From Flaviflexus equikiangi (GTDB lineage: Bacteria > Actinomycetota > Actinomycetes > Actinomycetales > Actinomycetaceae), in NCBI RefSeq assembly GCF_014069875.1, contig NZ_CP059676.1:744001-808000 (forward strand): a DNA stretch of 64,000 nucleotides, written 5' to 3'. Position numbers and translations under genes: made by a program. Within the stretch, counting starts at the first letter, position 1, and each line of letters begins with the position of its first letter. Below are positions 33,169 to 41,684 of the stretch, in pieces. The notes beneath the pieces are model-generated. The model ran no database searches, was not told where the DNA came from, and was given only the letters and a program-made list of their open reading frames with translations.

Positions 33169-34089
33169 ATGACGGACCTGCTGGAATTCACGTCAGATCC
33201 CGACGAAACCCCGCAGCAGATTTCCACACTCATCTGCGCGGTCGGGGGCGGCCCGTTTGACGCGGGCGGGATTTCCGGGTCGATCGCGCAGACGATCGGG
33301 GAGGGCGAGCTTATCGCTTCCTTCGACCCGGACCTCATTTTCGACTTCCGCTCTGAGCGTCCTATGATCACGTTCGAGAACGGTGCCATGACCCGGATGT
33401 CGGACCCGCGACTTGATGTCTATGTCGTCGAGGACATCGAGGGGCAGAAGATGCTCGTCCTGCGGGGGAACGAACCGGATCTCCGGTGGCATTCGCTCGC
33501 GGAGGGAATCCTGCAGCTCGCAACCCAGTTCGGGGTGGAGCGGTTCTATGCCATCGGCGGGCTGCCCTCGGGGATTCCGCACACGCGTCCCGTCGACCTG
33601 CTCGTGCGCGGCTACAAGAAGACCCAGCCGGAACAGGACGCGACCTACATCCAGTCCGTGAACTTCTCAGAATTCCTCGTCTACACGCTCGGCACCTCCG
33701 GGATCGAGACCTCCTCCGTTCTCGCTCGCGTCCCGTTCTACCTCGTCAACTCGGTCTATGCCGCCGCCGCAGGCGCGGTCGCCACGTTTGTCGCCGACGA
33801 TTCGGGCCTTGCCCTGCCCGTCGGCGATCTCGAGCGCATCGCACAGACCGAGACGGACCAGATCGAGGCAGTCTACGGCCAGCAGGAAGACTTCCGTTCG
33901 CTCGTCTCCTCCCTCGAGGAGGACTACGACACTGAAGGTCCCACCTCCGGTTTCGTGATCCCCAACGACCAGATCTCGGAGATTCCCACAGCGGATGAGA
34001 TCGGTGCCGCAGCCGAACAGTTCCTCGCCCGCCGCACGGACAAGCCGAAGCGTCGGCGCGGGCGCCACGCGCGACGGGACGACGAGTAG
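33169..34089 (+). CDS. PAC2 family protein
   Basis: A 306-residue member of the PAC2 superfamily (proteasome-assembly-chaperone-like fold), widespread in Actinobacteria and of unknown function. Evidence is the PFDAGGISG segment at the N-terminus, the DFRSERP block, the FYAIGGLPSGIPHTRPV strand-loop and a tail of basic residues (KPKRRRGRHARR). GGAGG before ATG 33169 fixes the start; an in-frame ATG at 33142 is rejected. The MFS gene starts three bases after the stop, so the two form an operon. Confidence 0.85.
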   Translation: MTDLLEFTSDPDETPQQISTLICAVGGGPFDAGGISGSIAQTIGEGELIASFDPDLIFDFRSERPMITFENGAMTRMSDPRLDVYVVEDIEGQKMLVLRGNEPDLRWHSLAEGILQLATQFGVERFYAIGGLPSGIPHTRPVDLLVRGYKKTQPEQDATYIQSVNFSEFLVYTLGTSGIETSSVLARVPFYLVNSVYAAAAGAVATFVADDSGLALPVGDLERIAQTETDQIEAVYGQQEDFRSLVSSLEEDYDTEGPTSGFVIPNDQISEIPTADEIGAAAEQFLARRTDKPKRRRGRHARRDDE

Positions 34090-34092
34090 CGC

Positions 34093-35454
34093 ATGCGGAT
34101 ATGGCTGGCCGGCATGGCCGTGTACATCATGGCCATCGCCGCACGAACCAGCTTCGGTGTCGCATCTCTCGATGCCCTGGAGCGCTTCGACATCTCGGCC
34201 GCGGAGCTGTCGATGTTCACCGTCATCCAGCTCGGCGTCTACGCCGTGTGCCAGATCCCGCTCGGCCTTCTCCTCGACCGCTTCGGTTCACGGCCCATCA
34301 TCGTCGCGGGTGCGATCATTCTCGGCGCTGGCCAGATCTGGCTCGCACTGGCCGGCACGTATCCTTCGGCTCTTGCCGCCCGCATCCTCATCGGCATGGG
34401 AGACGCGACCGCCTTCACCTCCGTGCTTCGGCTCATCCCCCAATGGTTCCCGCCCCGCAAAGTCCCGCTGTATACCCAGCTCACCGGCCTGCTCGGCCAG
34501 GCTGGCCAGGTCATTTCCTCGATCCCGTTCGCGATGGCATTGGCGCACGTCGGCTGGGAGAGAGCCTTCCTGGGAATGGGAGTGACGGGGGCCGTCGTCG
34601 GCCTTGTCGCCGCGTTCTTCATACGGGAGCGAACGTCTTTCGTGACGGCGACAACGAAACCTTCGGGAAAGACTCTCACCCACCCGGGGGTGTGGCAGGG
34701 CTTCTGGGCCCACTTCACGCTGGGCTTCCCCGTGCACGTGTTCCTCCTGCTGTGGGGCGTCCCGTTCATGGTGGTCAACGGTATCCCCCAGACAACCGCC
34801 TCAGCCCTTCTCATCGTCTGCTCGGCCGCCGGGATCGTCACCGGCCCGCTCGTCGCCTCGGTCACCGCACGTCACCCGCTGCGCAGGCCGATGCCGGTCA
34901 TCGCCATCACCGCGCTCCTCGTCGGGACTTGGGCCTATATCCTCCTGCTCGAGCGCCCCGTCGAGGTGTGGGAGTTCACCGTCCTCCTCATCGTTCTGGC
35001 GCTCGCGGGCCCTGGCTCATCGATCGGATTCGACTTCGCCCGGACCGCGGTGCCGGTCTCCCGTCTCGGTACCGCAAACGGTCTGGTCAACCAGGGCGGA
35101 TTCACGGCGGCCCTCATCTCAGCTTTCCTCATCGGTGTTGTCCTCGATACTCGTGCGCCCGACGGTGACTACACGCGGACCGACTTCAGGCTTGCCATGG
35201 CATCGCAGGCGATCATCGTCGCCGTCGGCATCATCGGTTTCCTCGCCGTCGGCCCCGCCGCGCGGCGCCGCTTCGAGAAGGACAAGGGCCTTCGCATCGA
35301 ACCGGCCAGGGTCGCGATCGAGCGGATTATGCGGGAACGTCGTGCAGAGGCGAGGCTGAGGGCGTCAGATCGGAATAGATCCGGGCAGGCAGGGGAAGGC
35401 GATACACCTCCCGGTGCATCTCCGGCCACGGGACCATCGACGCCCCCACGGTGA
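34093..35454 (+). CDS. Major facilitator superfamily transporter
   Basis: A 453-residue, 12-helix transporter. The MFS loop 2-3 signature is LLDRFGSRP at about residues 59-67, and a repeat-like RHPLRRP segment follows in the second half. The Pro/Gly-rich C-terminal tail of about 40 residues is coded opposite the end of the speE-like gene. Substrate is unknown; the NNP/OFA-like spread of glycines in TM5 (GLLGQAGQV) does not decide it. It overlaps the convergent speE-like gene by 128 bases. Confidence 0.88.
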   Translation: MRIWLAGMAVYIMAIAARTSFGVASLDALERFDISAAELSMFTVIQLGVYAVCQIPLGLLLDRFGSRPIIVAGAIILGAGQIWLALAGTYPSALAARILIGMGDATAFTSVLRLIPQWFPPRKVPLYTQLTGLLGQAGQVISSIPFAMALAHVGWERAFLGMGVTGAVVGLVAAFFIRERTSFVTATTKPSGKTLTHPGVWQGFWAHFTLGFPVHVFLLLWGVPFMVVNGIPQTTASALLIVCSAAGIVTGPLVASVTARHPLRRPMPVIAITALLVGTWAYILLLERPVEVWEFTVLLIVLALAGPGSSIGFDFARTAVPVSRLGTANGLVNQGGFTAALISAFLIGVVLDTRAPDGDYTRTDFRLAMASQAIIVAVGIIGFLAVGPAARRRFEKDKGLRIEPARVAIERIMRERRAEARLRASDRNRSGQAGEGDTPPGASPATGPSTPPR

Positions 35455-36076
35455 TGTTCCCGTAGCGCTTGCCCGACCACACGGCAGGATCGGTGATCGC
35501 GACGACATGGTCGAAGACGGACATGATCGTTGCGAGTTCCGGCTTGTAATGGCGGGACAGGTTGAGGAGATAGGCTCCGTCAGGCGCGAGTGCGTTCTTC
35601 GCATCGACCGCCGCCTCGTACGTCATGAGCTGGTAGGGGACGGTGCCCTGCGAGAAGGCGTCCCGCACGATGATGTCCCAGCCTCGATTCGCCTGGCCGG
35701 CAAGGACAGATCGGCCTTCCGCGACCCTGATCTTGAGCTGTGGGGAGCGGGGGAGGGGAAACCATTCCCTCACCTTGTCGGCCAGAATCGCATCGATTTC
35801 GACCGCCATCTGATGCGACTGGGGGTGTGAGGAGGCGAAGGCTCGCGCGAGGGCGCACCCGGCGCCGCCGATATGCATGGCCCTCATCTTGCTTCCCCGG
35901 GGGCGCGCCGCCTCCGCCAGGATCCGCATGTGCTGCATGTACTCGAATTCGAGGTATTCCGGGTCGTCCATGTCGATCGCCGACGATGGCACGCCATCCA
36001 GATAGAGTATGTGAAGCGAGGGGCGGTCGGGGTCGACCTCGATACGGGCCGTACCCATCGTCGTCATTTCTTCCAT
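35327..36076 (-). CDS. Spermidine-synthase-like methyltransferase-fold protein
   Basis: A 249-residue protein of the spermidine synthase-like family. SAM-type motif I is MHIGGAGCALARAFA at about residues 67-81, an acidic residue follows in AVEID, and the DIIVRDAFSQGTVP block corresponds to the catalytic Asp region of SpeE. The true polyamine-binding residues are only partly visible, so polyamine synthesis is not certain. Relatives in Actinobacteria are often annotated as fused-MFS/spermidine synthase. The start codon follows TAGGCT by seven bases with no ribosome binding site. The last 128 bases lie opposite the MFS gene. Confidence 0.8.
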   Translation of the reverse strand: MEEMTTMGTARIEVDPDRPSLHILYLDGVPSSAIDMDDPEYLEFEYMQHMRILAEAARPRGSKMRAMHIGGAGCALARAFASSHPQSHQMAVEIDAILADKVREWFPLPRSPQLKIRVAEGRSVLAGQANRGWDIIVRDAFSQGTVPYQLMTYEAAVDAKNALAPDGAYLLNLSRHYKPELATIMSVFDHVVAITDPAVWSGKRYGNITVGASMVPWPEMHREVYRLPLPARIYSDLTPSASPLHDVPA

Positions 36077-36089
36077 GTCGCTAAGCCTA
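36077..36089 (-). promoter_or_regulatory. Leaderless -10 element of the speE-like gene
   Basis: TAGGCT on the minus strand (36089-36084), seven bases before ATG 36076. It lies back-to-back with the start of the DNA polymerase IV gene. Confidence 0.5.
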
Positions 36090-36100
36090 CGGGAGGGACC

Positions 36101-37306
36101 ATGTCTCGTGCTCCGCGTTCCCAGTCGGCCCGCCGTGCGTTGGGAACGGACGACTCGGAAACCCCCATCCTCCATGTGGACATGGACGCGTTCTTTGTCG
36201 AGGTGGAACTCCTTCAGCGCCCCCATCTGCGCGGGCTCCCCGTCGCCGTGGGAGGTGCTGAACGCGGAGTCGTCACATCCGCCTCGTACGAAGCGAGAGC
36301 ATTCGGCGTGACGTCGGCGATGCCGGTGGGGCAGGCCAAGCGGCTCTGTCCTCACCTCATCATGATTCCGGTCAGCCACGGCGCCTACTCGACGGTCTCG
36401 CGCAGAGTCATGGACATCCTCGGCTCTTTCACGCCCGTCCTCGAGCAGGTCTCGGTCGACGAAGCCTTCCTCGACGTGTCGGGGGATCGACACCGCACCC
36501 CAACCCAGATCGCGTCCGAGATCCGTACCGCTATCCGTGCGGGCGAGGGGGTCCCTGCCTCTGTCGGCATTGCCGCCACGAAGCACGTGGCGAAGATCGC
36601 CTCCGCCCACGCCAAGCCGGACGGCATGCTCCTCGTCCCCAAGGAAGAGACCGCCACGTTCTTGGCGGATCTGCCGATCGGTGCGATCTGGGGCGTGGGG
36701 GATGCGACGCGGAAGCGTCTCGAGCAGCGCGGGATCTCCTCGGTGCGCGATGTTCGCCAGCTGCGCCGCGAGGATCTCGAACGGATGCTCGGCAAGCACG
36801 GCGGGTCGCTGTGGGATCTGGCGCACGGCAGCGATCCGCGCCCTGTCGTCACGACCCGGGTCGAGAAGTCCATTGGCAAGGAGGAGACCTATTTCGAGGT
36901 GCTGCGCGATCCTGCCGTTGTTCGTGCCAGAATGCTCGACCAGGCCCACGAATGTGCGCGGCGTCTGCGTGATCGCTCCCTCGTGGCGTGGCGGGTCAGC
37001 ATCAAAGTGCGGGACGCGTCATTCACGACGATCTCCCGCTCCCATACTCTCGGTCAGCCGACCAATGTCGCCCAGGAAATCTATCGGGTCGCATCATCGC
37101 TGATGGTGATGCCGCCGGGCGGGGTGCGCCTCATCGGTGTGCGGGTCGAGAATCTGGAGCGGGGGGAGTCCTCTCAAGCGACGCTGGAGGACGATGGTCG
37201 AGCCGAACAAGCTGAAAGAGCGCTGGATACAATCAGGAAACGGTTCGGGTCCGGGGTGGCCGGACCAGCCACACTGCTACCGTCGAAGCCCGAGGACGGG
37301 CTATGA
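36101..37306 (+). CDS. dinB: DNA polymerase IV (Y family)
   Basis: A 401-residue translesion polymerase. Catalytic acidic residues are in HVDMDAFFVEVE (about residues 25-36) and SVDEAFLDVSG (about 113-123). The HhH region follows (IWGVGDATRKRLEQRGI), then the little-finger domain from about residue 250. No canonical beta-clamp QLxLF motif is seen at the C-terminus. ATG 36101 follows GGGAGGGACC. No SOS box lies directly upstream, which contrasts with E. coli dinB. Confidence 0.94.
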   Translation: MSRAPRSQSARRALGTDDSETPILHVDMDAFFVEVELLQRPHLRGLPVAVGGAERGVVTSASYEARAFGVTSAMPVGQAKRLCPHLIMIPVSHGAYSTVSRRVMDILGSFTPVLEQVSVDEAFLDVSGDRHRTPTQIASEIRTAIRAGEGVPASVGIAATKHVAKIASAHAKPDGMLLVPKEETATFLADLPIGAIWGVGDATRKRLEQRGISSVRDVRQLRREDLERMLGKHGGSLWDLAHGSDPRPVVTTRVEKSIGKEETYFEVLRDPAVVRARMLDQAHECARRLRDRSLVAWRVSIKVRDASFTTISRSHTLGQPTNVAQEIYRVASSLMVMPPGGVRLIGVRVENLERGESSQATLEDDGRAEQAERALDTIRKRFGSGVAGPATLLPSKPEDGL

Positions 37307-37335
37307 TGATGAGGTACGACGACTAGGAGGTTGCC

Positions 37336-37707
37336 ATGGCGCTGTCAGAATATGAGCAGAAGATGCTCGAACAGCTTGAGGCACAGCTGCGGGACGAAGA
37401 TCCGAAGCTCGCTGAATCCTTCCAGCCCGTTCGGCAGGTCTCCCTCAAGAGGATCGTTGTCGGCATCTTCATCGTCGTCGCAGGTCTTGGCCTGCTCGTG
37501 GCGGCAGTCGCCACGGAGATGAGTTGGATCGGAATCATCGGTTTCGTCGTCATGCTCGGCGGCGCGATGTACATGCTGTCCGGACCGATCGGATCGCTCG
37601 GCAGCGGCGCGGGCCGACCCCGCCAGCCGCAGGGCTCCGCGAAAGAGTCCTTCATGTCCAAGCAGGAAGAACTGTGGGAGCGTAGGCGCGACAAGGACGG
37701 CCGCTAA
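37336..37707 (+). CDS. DUF3040 membrane protein
   Basis: A 123-residue actinobacterial membrane protein. The family start MALSEYEQKMLEQLEAQL is clear, followed by two membrane helices (about residues 38-58 and 62-82) and a Gly/Arg/Gln-rich cytosolic tail. AGGAGG precedes ATG 37336. It lies just before the dcw operon as in many Actinobacteria. Function unknown. A strong terminator follows. Confidence 0.88.
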   Translation: MALSEYEQKMLEQLEAQLRDEDPKLAESFQPVRQVSLKRIVVGIFIVVAGLGLLVAAVATEMSWIGIIGFVVMLGGAMYMLSGPIGSLGSGAGRPRQPQGSAKESFMSKQEELWERRRDKDGR

Positions 37708-37723
37708 ACCACACCATCGACAG

Positions 37724-37745
37724 ACCCGGCTTCGGCCGGGTTTTT
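37724..37745 (+). terminator. Rho-independent terminator after the DUF3040 gene
   Basis: ACCCGGC-TTCG-GCCGGGT followed by TTTT; a 7-bp stem capped by a stable UUCG tetraloop. Confidence 0.92.
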
Positions 37746-37840
37746 CGTGCCTGGAAACCCCCTGGATGACGTGATCTTCCTCCACCGTGTTTTTCGTTGA
37801 AATAGCGGGGAAAGGATTGCACTCCCCAGCGGTTTTCGGG

Positions 37841-37868
37841 TTGCATGTGGTGGGAAGTGGGGTAAAGT
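37841..37868 (+). promoter_or_regulatory. dcw operon promoter before mraZ
   Basis: -35 TTGCAT (37841-37846), 16-base spacer, -10 TAAAGT (37863-37868). Predicted start about 37875, 27 bases before the mraZ ATG. Confidence 0.6.
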
Positions 37869-37874
37869 GGGGTC
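37847..37874 (+). promoter_or_regulatory. MraZ-binding repeats (MraZ box)
   Basis: Three direct GTGG repeats start at 37847, 37857 and 37867, exactly ten bases apart (GTGGTGGG, GTGGGGTA, GTGGGGTC). This matches the one-turn spacing of MraZ sites and covers the promoter spacer and -10, so MraZ should repress its own operon. Confidence 0.7.
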
Positions 37875-37901
37875 AGCTGATGACTGGGGGAGGTGTGTCA
37901 G

Positions 37902-38333
37902 ATGTTCCTAGGAACGTACGAGCCGAAGCTCGACGAGAAGGGGCGCCTGATTCTGCCTGCCAAGTACCGCGACCAGCTCGCGGGCGGACTGGTCATCACG
38001 CGTGGCCAGGAGCACTGTCTCTATGTGTTCCCGGCCGAGGACTTCATGCAGATGCAGGAGGAGGCGCGTCGAGCGCCGCTGTCGAACAAGGAGGCCCGCA
38101 ACTACCTGCGTGTCTTCCTGTCGGGAGCCGTCGATCAGGAGCCTGACCGCCAGGGTCGGATCTCGATCCCGGCCAACCTGCGGACGTATGCGGGCCTGGA
38201 GCGCGATCTCGCCGTGATCGGCGCGGGCAACCGTGTCGAGATCTGGAATCTCGAGTCGTGGAACGACTTCCTCGAAGAACAGGAAGCCGCTTTCGCGGAT
38301 CGTGACGACGAGATCATTCCCGGAGTCTTGTAA
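37902..38333 (+). CDS. mraZ: Transcriptional regulator MraZ
   Basis: A 143-residue AbrB-type DNA-binding protein, first gene of the division and cell wall cluster. Two SpoVT/AbrB-like halves are visible: [19 protein letters not shown] near residues 6-24 and [13 protein letters not shown] near 82-94. GGGAGG lies eight bases before ATG 37902. It probably binds the three GTGG repeats overlapping its own promoter. Confidence 0.95.
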   Translation: MFLGTYEPKLDEKGRLILPAKYRDQLAGGLVITRGQEHCLYVFPAEDFMQMQEEARRAPLSNKEARNYLRVFLSGAVDQEPDRQGRISIPANLRTYAGLERDLAVIGAGNRVEIWNLESWNDFLEEQEAAFADRDDEIIPGVL

Positions 38334-38349
38334 CAGGCTTGGCGGCGGC

Positions 38350-38400
38350 CCTCTCCCGTGGTTCTGGCACTATTCCCCATTGCCAGAGATACGGGAGGGG
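38350..38400 (+). other. Long structured element between mraZ and rsmH
   Basis: CCTCTCCCGT (38350-38359) pairs with ACGGGAGGGG (38391-38400), a 3x3 internal loop follows, and TCTGGCA (38363-38369) pairs with TGCCAGA (38381-38387) around an 11-base loop. There is no T-run, so it is more likely a processing or stability element than a terminator. Confidence 0.55.
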
Positions 38401-38437
38401 ACCACCGTCCAGCGTCAACCGATAAAGAGGAGGTGCC

Positions 38438-39382
38438 ATGAGCGCAGCGGATCTGCACATACCGGTGCTCGTCGATACGTGCATGGAGCTCCTGGCTCCC
38501 GCTCTTCATGGACCCGCGATTCTCTTCGATGCGACGCTCGGCATGGGAGGCCACACGGAGGCCGCGCTGCAGCGCTTCCCCGAGCTCACCGTCGTCGGTA
38601 TCGATCGTGACCCGGCCGCGATCCGTCTCGCCTCGGAGCGTCTCGCGCCCTTCGGCGACCGTTTCCGTGCCGAACACGCAGAGTACGACGCGATGGACGA
38701 CATCGCGAAGAAGCATGGTCGTCCGAACGGGATCCTCATGGACCTCGGCGTGTCATCGCTCCAGCTCGATGATGCGAGCCGCGGTTTCGCCTACTCGCAG
38801 GAAGCCCCGCTGGACATGCGGATGGACACATCCCAGGGACGCACAGCGGCGGACCTCATCGCGCAGTCCACGCACGGCGAACTGGCCCGCATCATCTCCC
38901 TCTACGGGGAGGAGAAGTTTGCTGGTCGCATTGCCACGAAGATTGTTCACAATCCGGATCGGGCCGCGATTACGACGGCTGAGCTGGCTGAACTCGTCAA
39001 GAGTGCGATCCCCGCGGCAGCCCGGCGCACCGGCGGGAACCCGGCCAAGCGGACGTTCCAGGCGCTCCGCATCGCCGTCAACGACGAGCTCGGAATCCTT
39101 GAACGTGCCATACCGCGTGCGATGGAGGTGCTCGAGGTCGGCGGCAGGCTCGTCGTCGAGTCCTATCATTCGCTCGAGGATCGCATCGTGAAGAGGGCCA
39201 TGCAGGGAAGCTCCACGTCGACGACTCCGATGGGGGTGCCTGTACAGATGGATTCCCCGCCGTTCACTCTTATCAACAAGCGTGCGATCCAGGCTGATGA
39301 GGCCGAAATCGCAGCAAACCCACGATCAGCTTCGGTGCGGGTCCGTGCCTGCGAGAAACAACACGAAGGACGACGACTTTGA
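38438..39382 (+). CDS. rsmH: 16S rRNA m4C1402 methyltransferase RsmH
   Basis: Methylates N4 of C1402 in 16S rRNA. It is 314 residues. DATLGMGGHT near residue 31 is the SAM site, GILMDLGVSS and GGNPAKRTFQALRI are family blocks, and VVESYHSLEDRIVK near the C-terminus is diagnostic. AGGAGG precedes the start. The stop overlaps the ftsL start, as part of the coupled dcw operon. Confidence 0.95.
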   Translation: MSAADLHIPVLVDTCMELLAPALHGPAILFDATLGMGGHTEAALQRFPELTVVGIDRDPAAIRLASERLAPFGDRFRAEHAEYDAMDDIAKKHGRPNGILMDLGVSSLQLDDASRGFAYSQEAPLDMRMDTSQGRTAADLIAQSTHGELARIISLYGEEKFAGRIATKIVHNPDRAAITTAELAELVKSAIPAAARRTGGNPAKRTFQALRIAVNDELGILERAIPRAMEVLEVGGRLVVESYHSLEDRIVKRAMQGSSTSTTPMGVPVQMDSPPFTLINKRAIQADEAEIAANPRSASVRVRACEKQHEGRRL

Positions 39383-39774
39383 GCGCAACAGCCCACGCAT
39401 CTGTCCGCCCGGCACGCCGCCCCGTCGTTTCCGGCCTGCCCACCATCCAGGTCGTTCCGAGCCCAGCTCCCGTTCGCGGCTTTGTCGCCACCGTGATCGC
39501 CTGCGCTCTTATCTTCTGCGCCGGCCTCGCAATCGTCTTCGCTCTCAACACGGCCATGGTCGAGGGCGCCTACCAGATCCGCGAACAGCAGGTCCTTCTC
39601 AACGACCTTGCCGACACCCGCAATATCCTCGATGAGGAGATCGCGCAGGCGTCCACGGCTGTTGCTCTGCGTGCCCGCGCGGAAGAGCTTGGGCTGGAGC
39701 CTGCGACGGATATCCGTCACGTCGACCTCGGTCAAGGTGTCGTCAGCGGGGGCAGCTCGGACAGCACGGAATAA
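39379..39774 (+). CDS. ftsL: FtsL-like cell division protein
   Basis: A 131-residue bitopic protein between rsmH and ftsI. One membrane helix spans about residues 36-58 (ATVIACALIFCAGLAIV), followed by an extracytoplasmic heptad-rich coiled coil (about 63-105). This is FtsL topology, and FtsL pairs with FtsQ and DivIC in the divisome. The sequence itself is poorly conserved, so the call rests on position and topology. Start is TTG 39379 overlapping the rsmH TGA. The stop overlaps ftsI (TAATG). Confidence 0.82.
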   Translation: MSATAHASVRPARRPVVSGLPTIQVVPSPAPVRGFVATVIACALIFCAGLAIVFALNTAMVEGAYQIREQQVLLNDLADTRNILDEEIAQASTAVALRARAEELGLEPATDIRHVDLGQGVVSGGSSDSTE

Positions 39775-41684
39775 TGGCAGACGTGAGCACCACGTCCCAA
39801 GCCAGATGGCGCTCCTTTCTCGCGAGGCAGCGAGATCGGCTGCGCGTGAGCAACGATATTGTCGGGCGTCTGCGCGTCGTCGTCATCGTCTTCGCCGTCG
39901 GTGTGGCGCTGCTTGGCGTCAGGCTCGTGGACCTGCAGATCGTCCGCGCTGACAGACTGTCCGAGACCGCTATCCAGTTCAGGTCGAGAACCTACGCGAT
40001 TCCGGCCGAACGGGGCCAGATCCTCGACGCGAACGGGAGTGTCCTTGCCGTCTCGCGAGAACGATACAACATTGCCGTCAACCAGAACCTCATCGACTCC
40101 TATCGCCGCTACGACGAGAACGGCGACCTCATCGGGTGGGGCGCAACGGCGGCGGCCAATGTTCTGGCACCGATCCTCGATGTCGAGGAAGCCCGCCTTG
40201 CCGGGCTCCTGTATGGCGGAGAGACGAAACGGTCGTGGGTGTATCTCGTCAAGGATGTTTCCCCCGAAGTGTGGCGACAGGTGAACTCCTACGGAATCCC
40301 CGGCATCGAACCGGAGCAGTTCATGCGCAGGGAATACCCGAACGGCCGCGTCGGGGCGTCGATCCTCGGCTTCCTCGGTGAAGGCGACGACGGGGAGACC
40401 GGCGGGCAGGCAGGCATCGAACGGAGCATGGACGAGGCGCTGACCGGCGTCGACGGCTCGCTGACTGTCGAGATATCGCGCTCCGGCGCTGTCATTCCGA
40501 CCGGTCGCACGCTCGAGACACCTGCCGAGCATGGCAGCAGTGTCACGCTGACAACAGACGTGGACCTGCAGTTCGCGCTCGATGAGGCCCTGCAGAACTC
40601 GGTCACCGCGCAGAATGCGGACTGGGGTTCAGCTATCGCGATCGAAGTCGGCACGGGCAGAGTGCTGGCCATGTCGGACACGAACACGTATGACCCGGCG
40701 AATCCGGGTGACGGCGGCACGATCGGCTCCCGCGCCATCCAGTCACCGGTCGAGCCCGGCTCGTCCGGCAAGCTCATGACATTCTCGGCAGCGATCGATC
40801 AGGGCACCGTCGACGCGGTATCCATCTTCCCCACCGCGTCGACCCTGACAATGCCGAACGGCGAGACCATCCGCGACAATGAGCCGCACGCGAGCGAGAA
40901 CCTGACCGTTGCAGGGATCCTCGCGAAGTCCTACAACACGGGACTCATCCAGATCGGTGACACGATCCCTGACGATGTGCGATTCTCCTACATGCAGAGC
41001 TTCGGCGTGGGAGAGCGGACCGGTATCGAACTCCCCGCCGAGTCACCCGGAATCCTAGCCGACTACACGACCTGGGGTGCGCGACAGCGCTACACGACGA
41101 TGTTCGGGCAGGGCTATGCGCTGACGACCGCGCAGCTCGGCCAGATGGTGGCCACGATCGCGAACGGCGGTGTGCGCACCGATCTTCATATCGTCGACAG
41201 CATCACCCATCCCGATGGCACGGTCGAACCCACGGTCGTGGATGAGCCGGTGCGGGTGATCGAGGAGGAGACGGCTGACGAGATGCTGTCGATCATGCAG
41301 GCTGTCACAGAGCAGGGCTCGACTGGATATTACGCACGGATCGATGGCTATAACGTGGCGGGAAAGACGGGCACGGCTCAGATGCCGGACGCGAGCGGCG
41401 CGCTCAACGACCGCGTCGGAACCTTCGTCGGTGTGGTGCCGGCTGAAGACCCCCAGATCGCCGTCGCCGTCGTCGTCTACAATGGCGAATCTCCCGGGTA
41501 TGGTTCTGAGACGGCAGCTCCCGTGTTCGGCGAGTTCGGTGCTTTCGCCGTGCGTCACATCGGTATCCCGCCCTCGACGACGCCTCTCGTCCAATACCCC
41601 TGGTCGGAGGCAGAGCTGAACGACGCGAGAGCCAACAGCCTCCTCAACGAGTACGGTGCCTTTAGAGAAACGAAGAACCGATGA
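39774..41684 (+). CDS. ftsI: Peptidoglycan D,D-transpeptidase FtsI (class B PBP)
   Basis: The septal transpeptidase, 636 residues. One N-terminal membrane anchor (about residues 32-52), a dimerisation domain to about 255, then the penicillin-binding domain. The active-site SxxK is Ser330-Lys333 in PGSSGK, a slightly unusual form of the usual STxK. SYN is the SxN motif (KSYNTG) and KTGT is in AGKTGTAQ. No PASTA domain is present. Start overlaps ftsL by one base, and the stop overlaps murE by four. Confidence 0.95.
   Translation: MADVSTTSQARWRSFLARQRDRLRVSNDIVGRLRVVVIVFAVGVALLGVRLVDLQIVRADRLSETAIQFRSRTYAIPAERGQILDANGSVLAVSRERYNIAVNQNLIDSYRRYDENGDLIGWGATAAANVLAPILDVEEARLAGLLYGGETKRSWVYLVKDVSPEVWRQVNSYGIPGIEPEQFMRREYPNGRVGASILGFLGEGDDGETGGQAGIERSMDEALTGVDGSLTVEISRSGAVIPTGRTLETPAEHGSSVTLTTDVDLQFALDEALQNSVTAQNADWGSAIAIEVGTGRVLAMSDTNTYDPANPGDGGTIGSRAIQSPVEPGSSGKLMTFSAAIDQGTVDAVSIFPTASTLTMPNGETIRDNEPHASENLTVAGILAKSYNTGLIQIGDTIPDDVRFSYMQSFGVGERTGIELPAESPGILADYTTWGARQRYTTMFGQGYALTTAQLGQMVATIANGGVRTDLHIVDSITHPDGTVEPTVVDEPVRVIEEETADEMLSIMQAVTEQGSTGYYARIDGYNVAGKTGTAQMPDASGALNDRVGTFVGVVPAEDPQIAVAVVVYNGESPGYGSETAAPVFGEFGAFAVRHIGIPPSTTPLVQYPWSEAELNDARANSLLNEYGAFRETKNR

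Noticed and set aside
34101-35168. A second plus-strand frame of 355 codons within the MFS gene
   Set aside because: Arg/His/Pro-rich, no membrane segments; the MFS frame has clear helices and family motifs.
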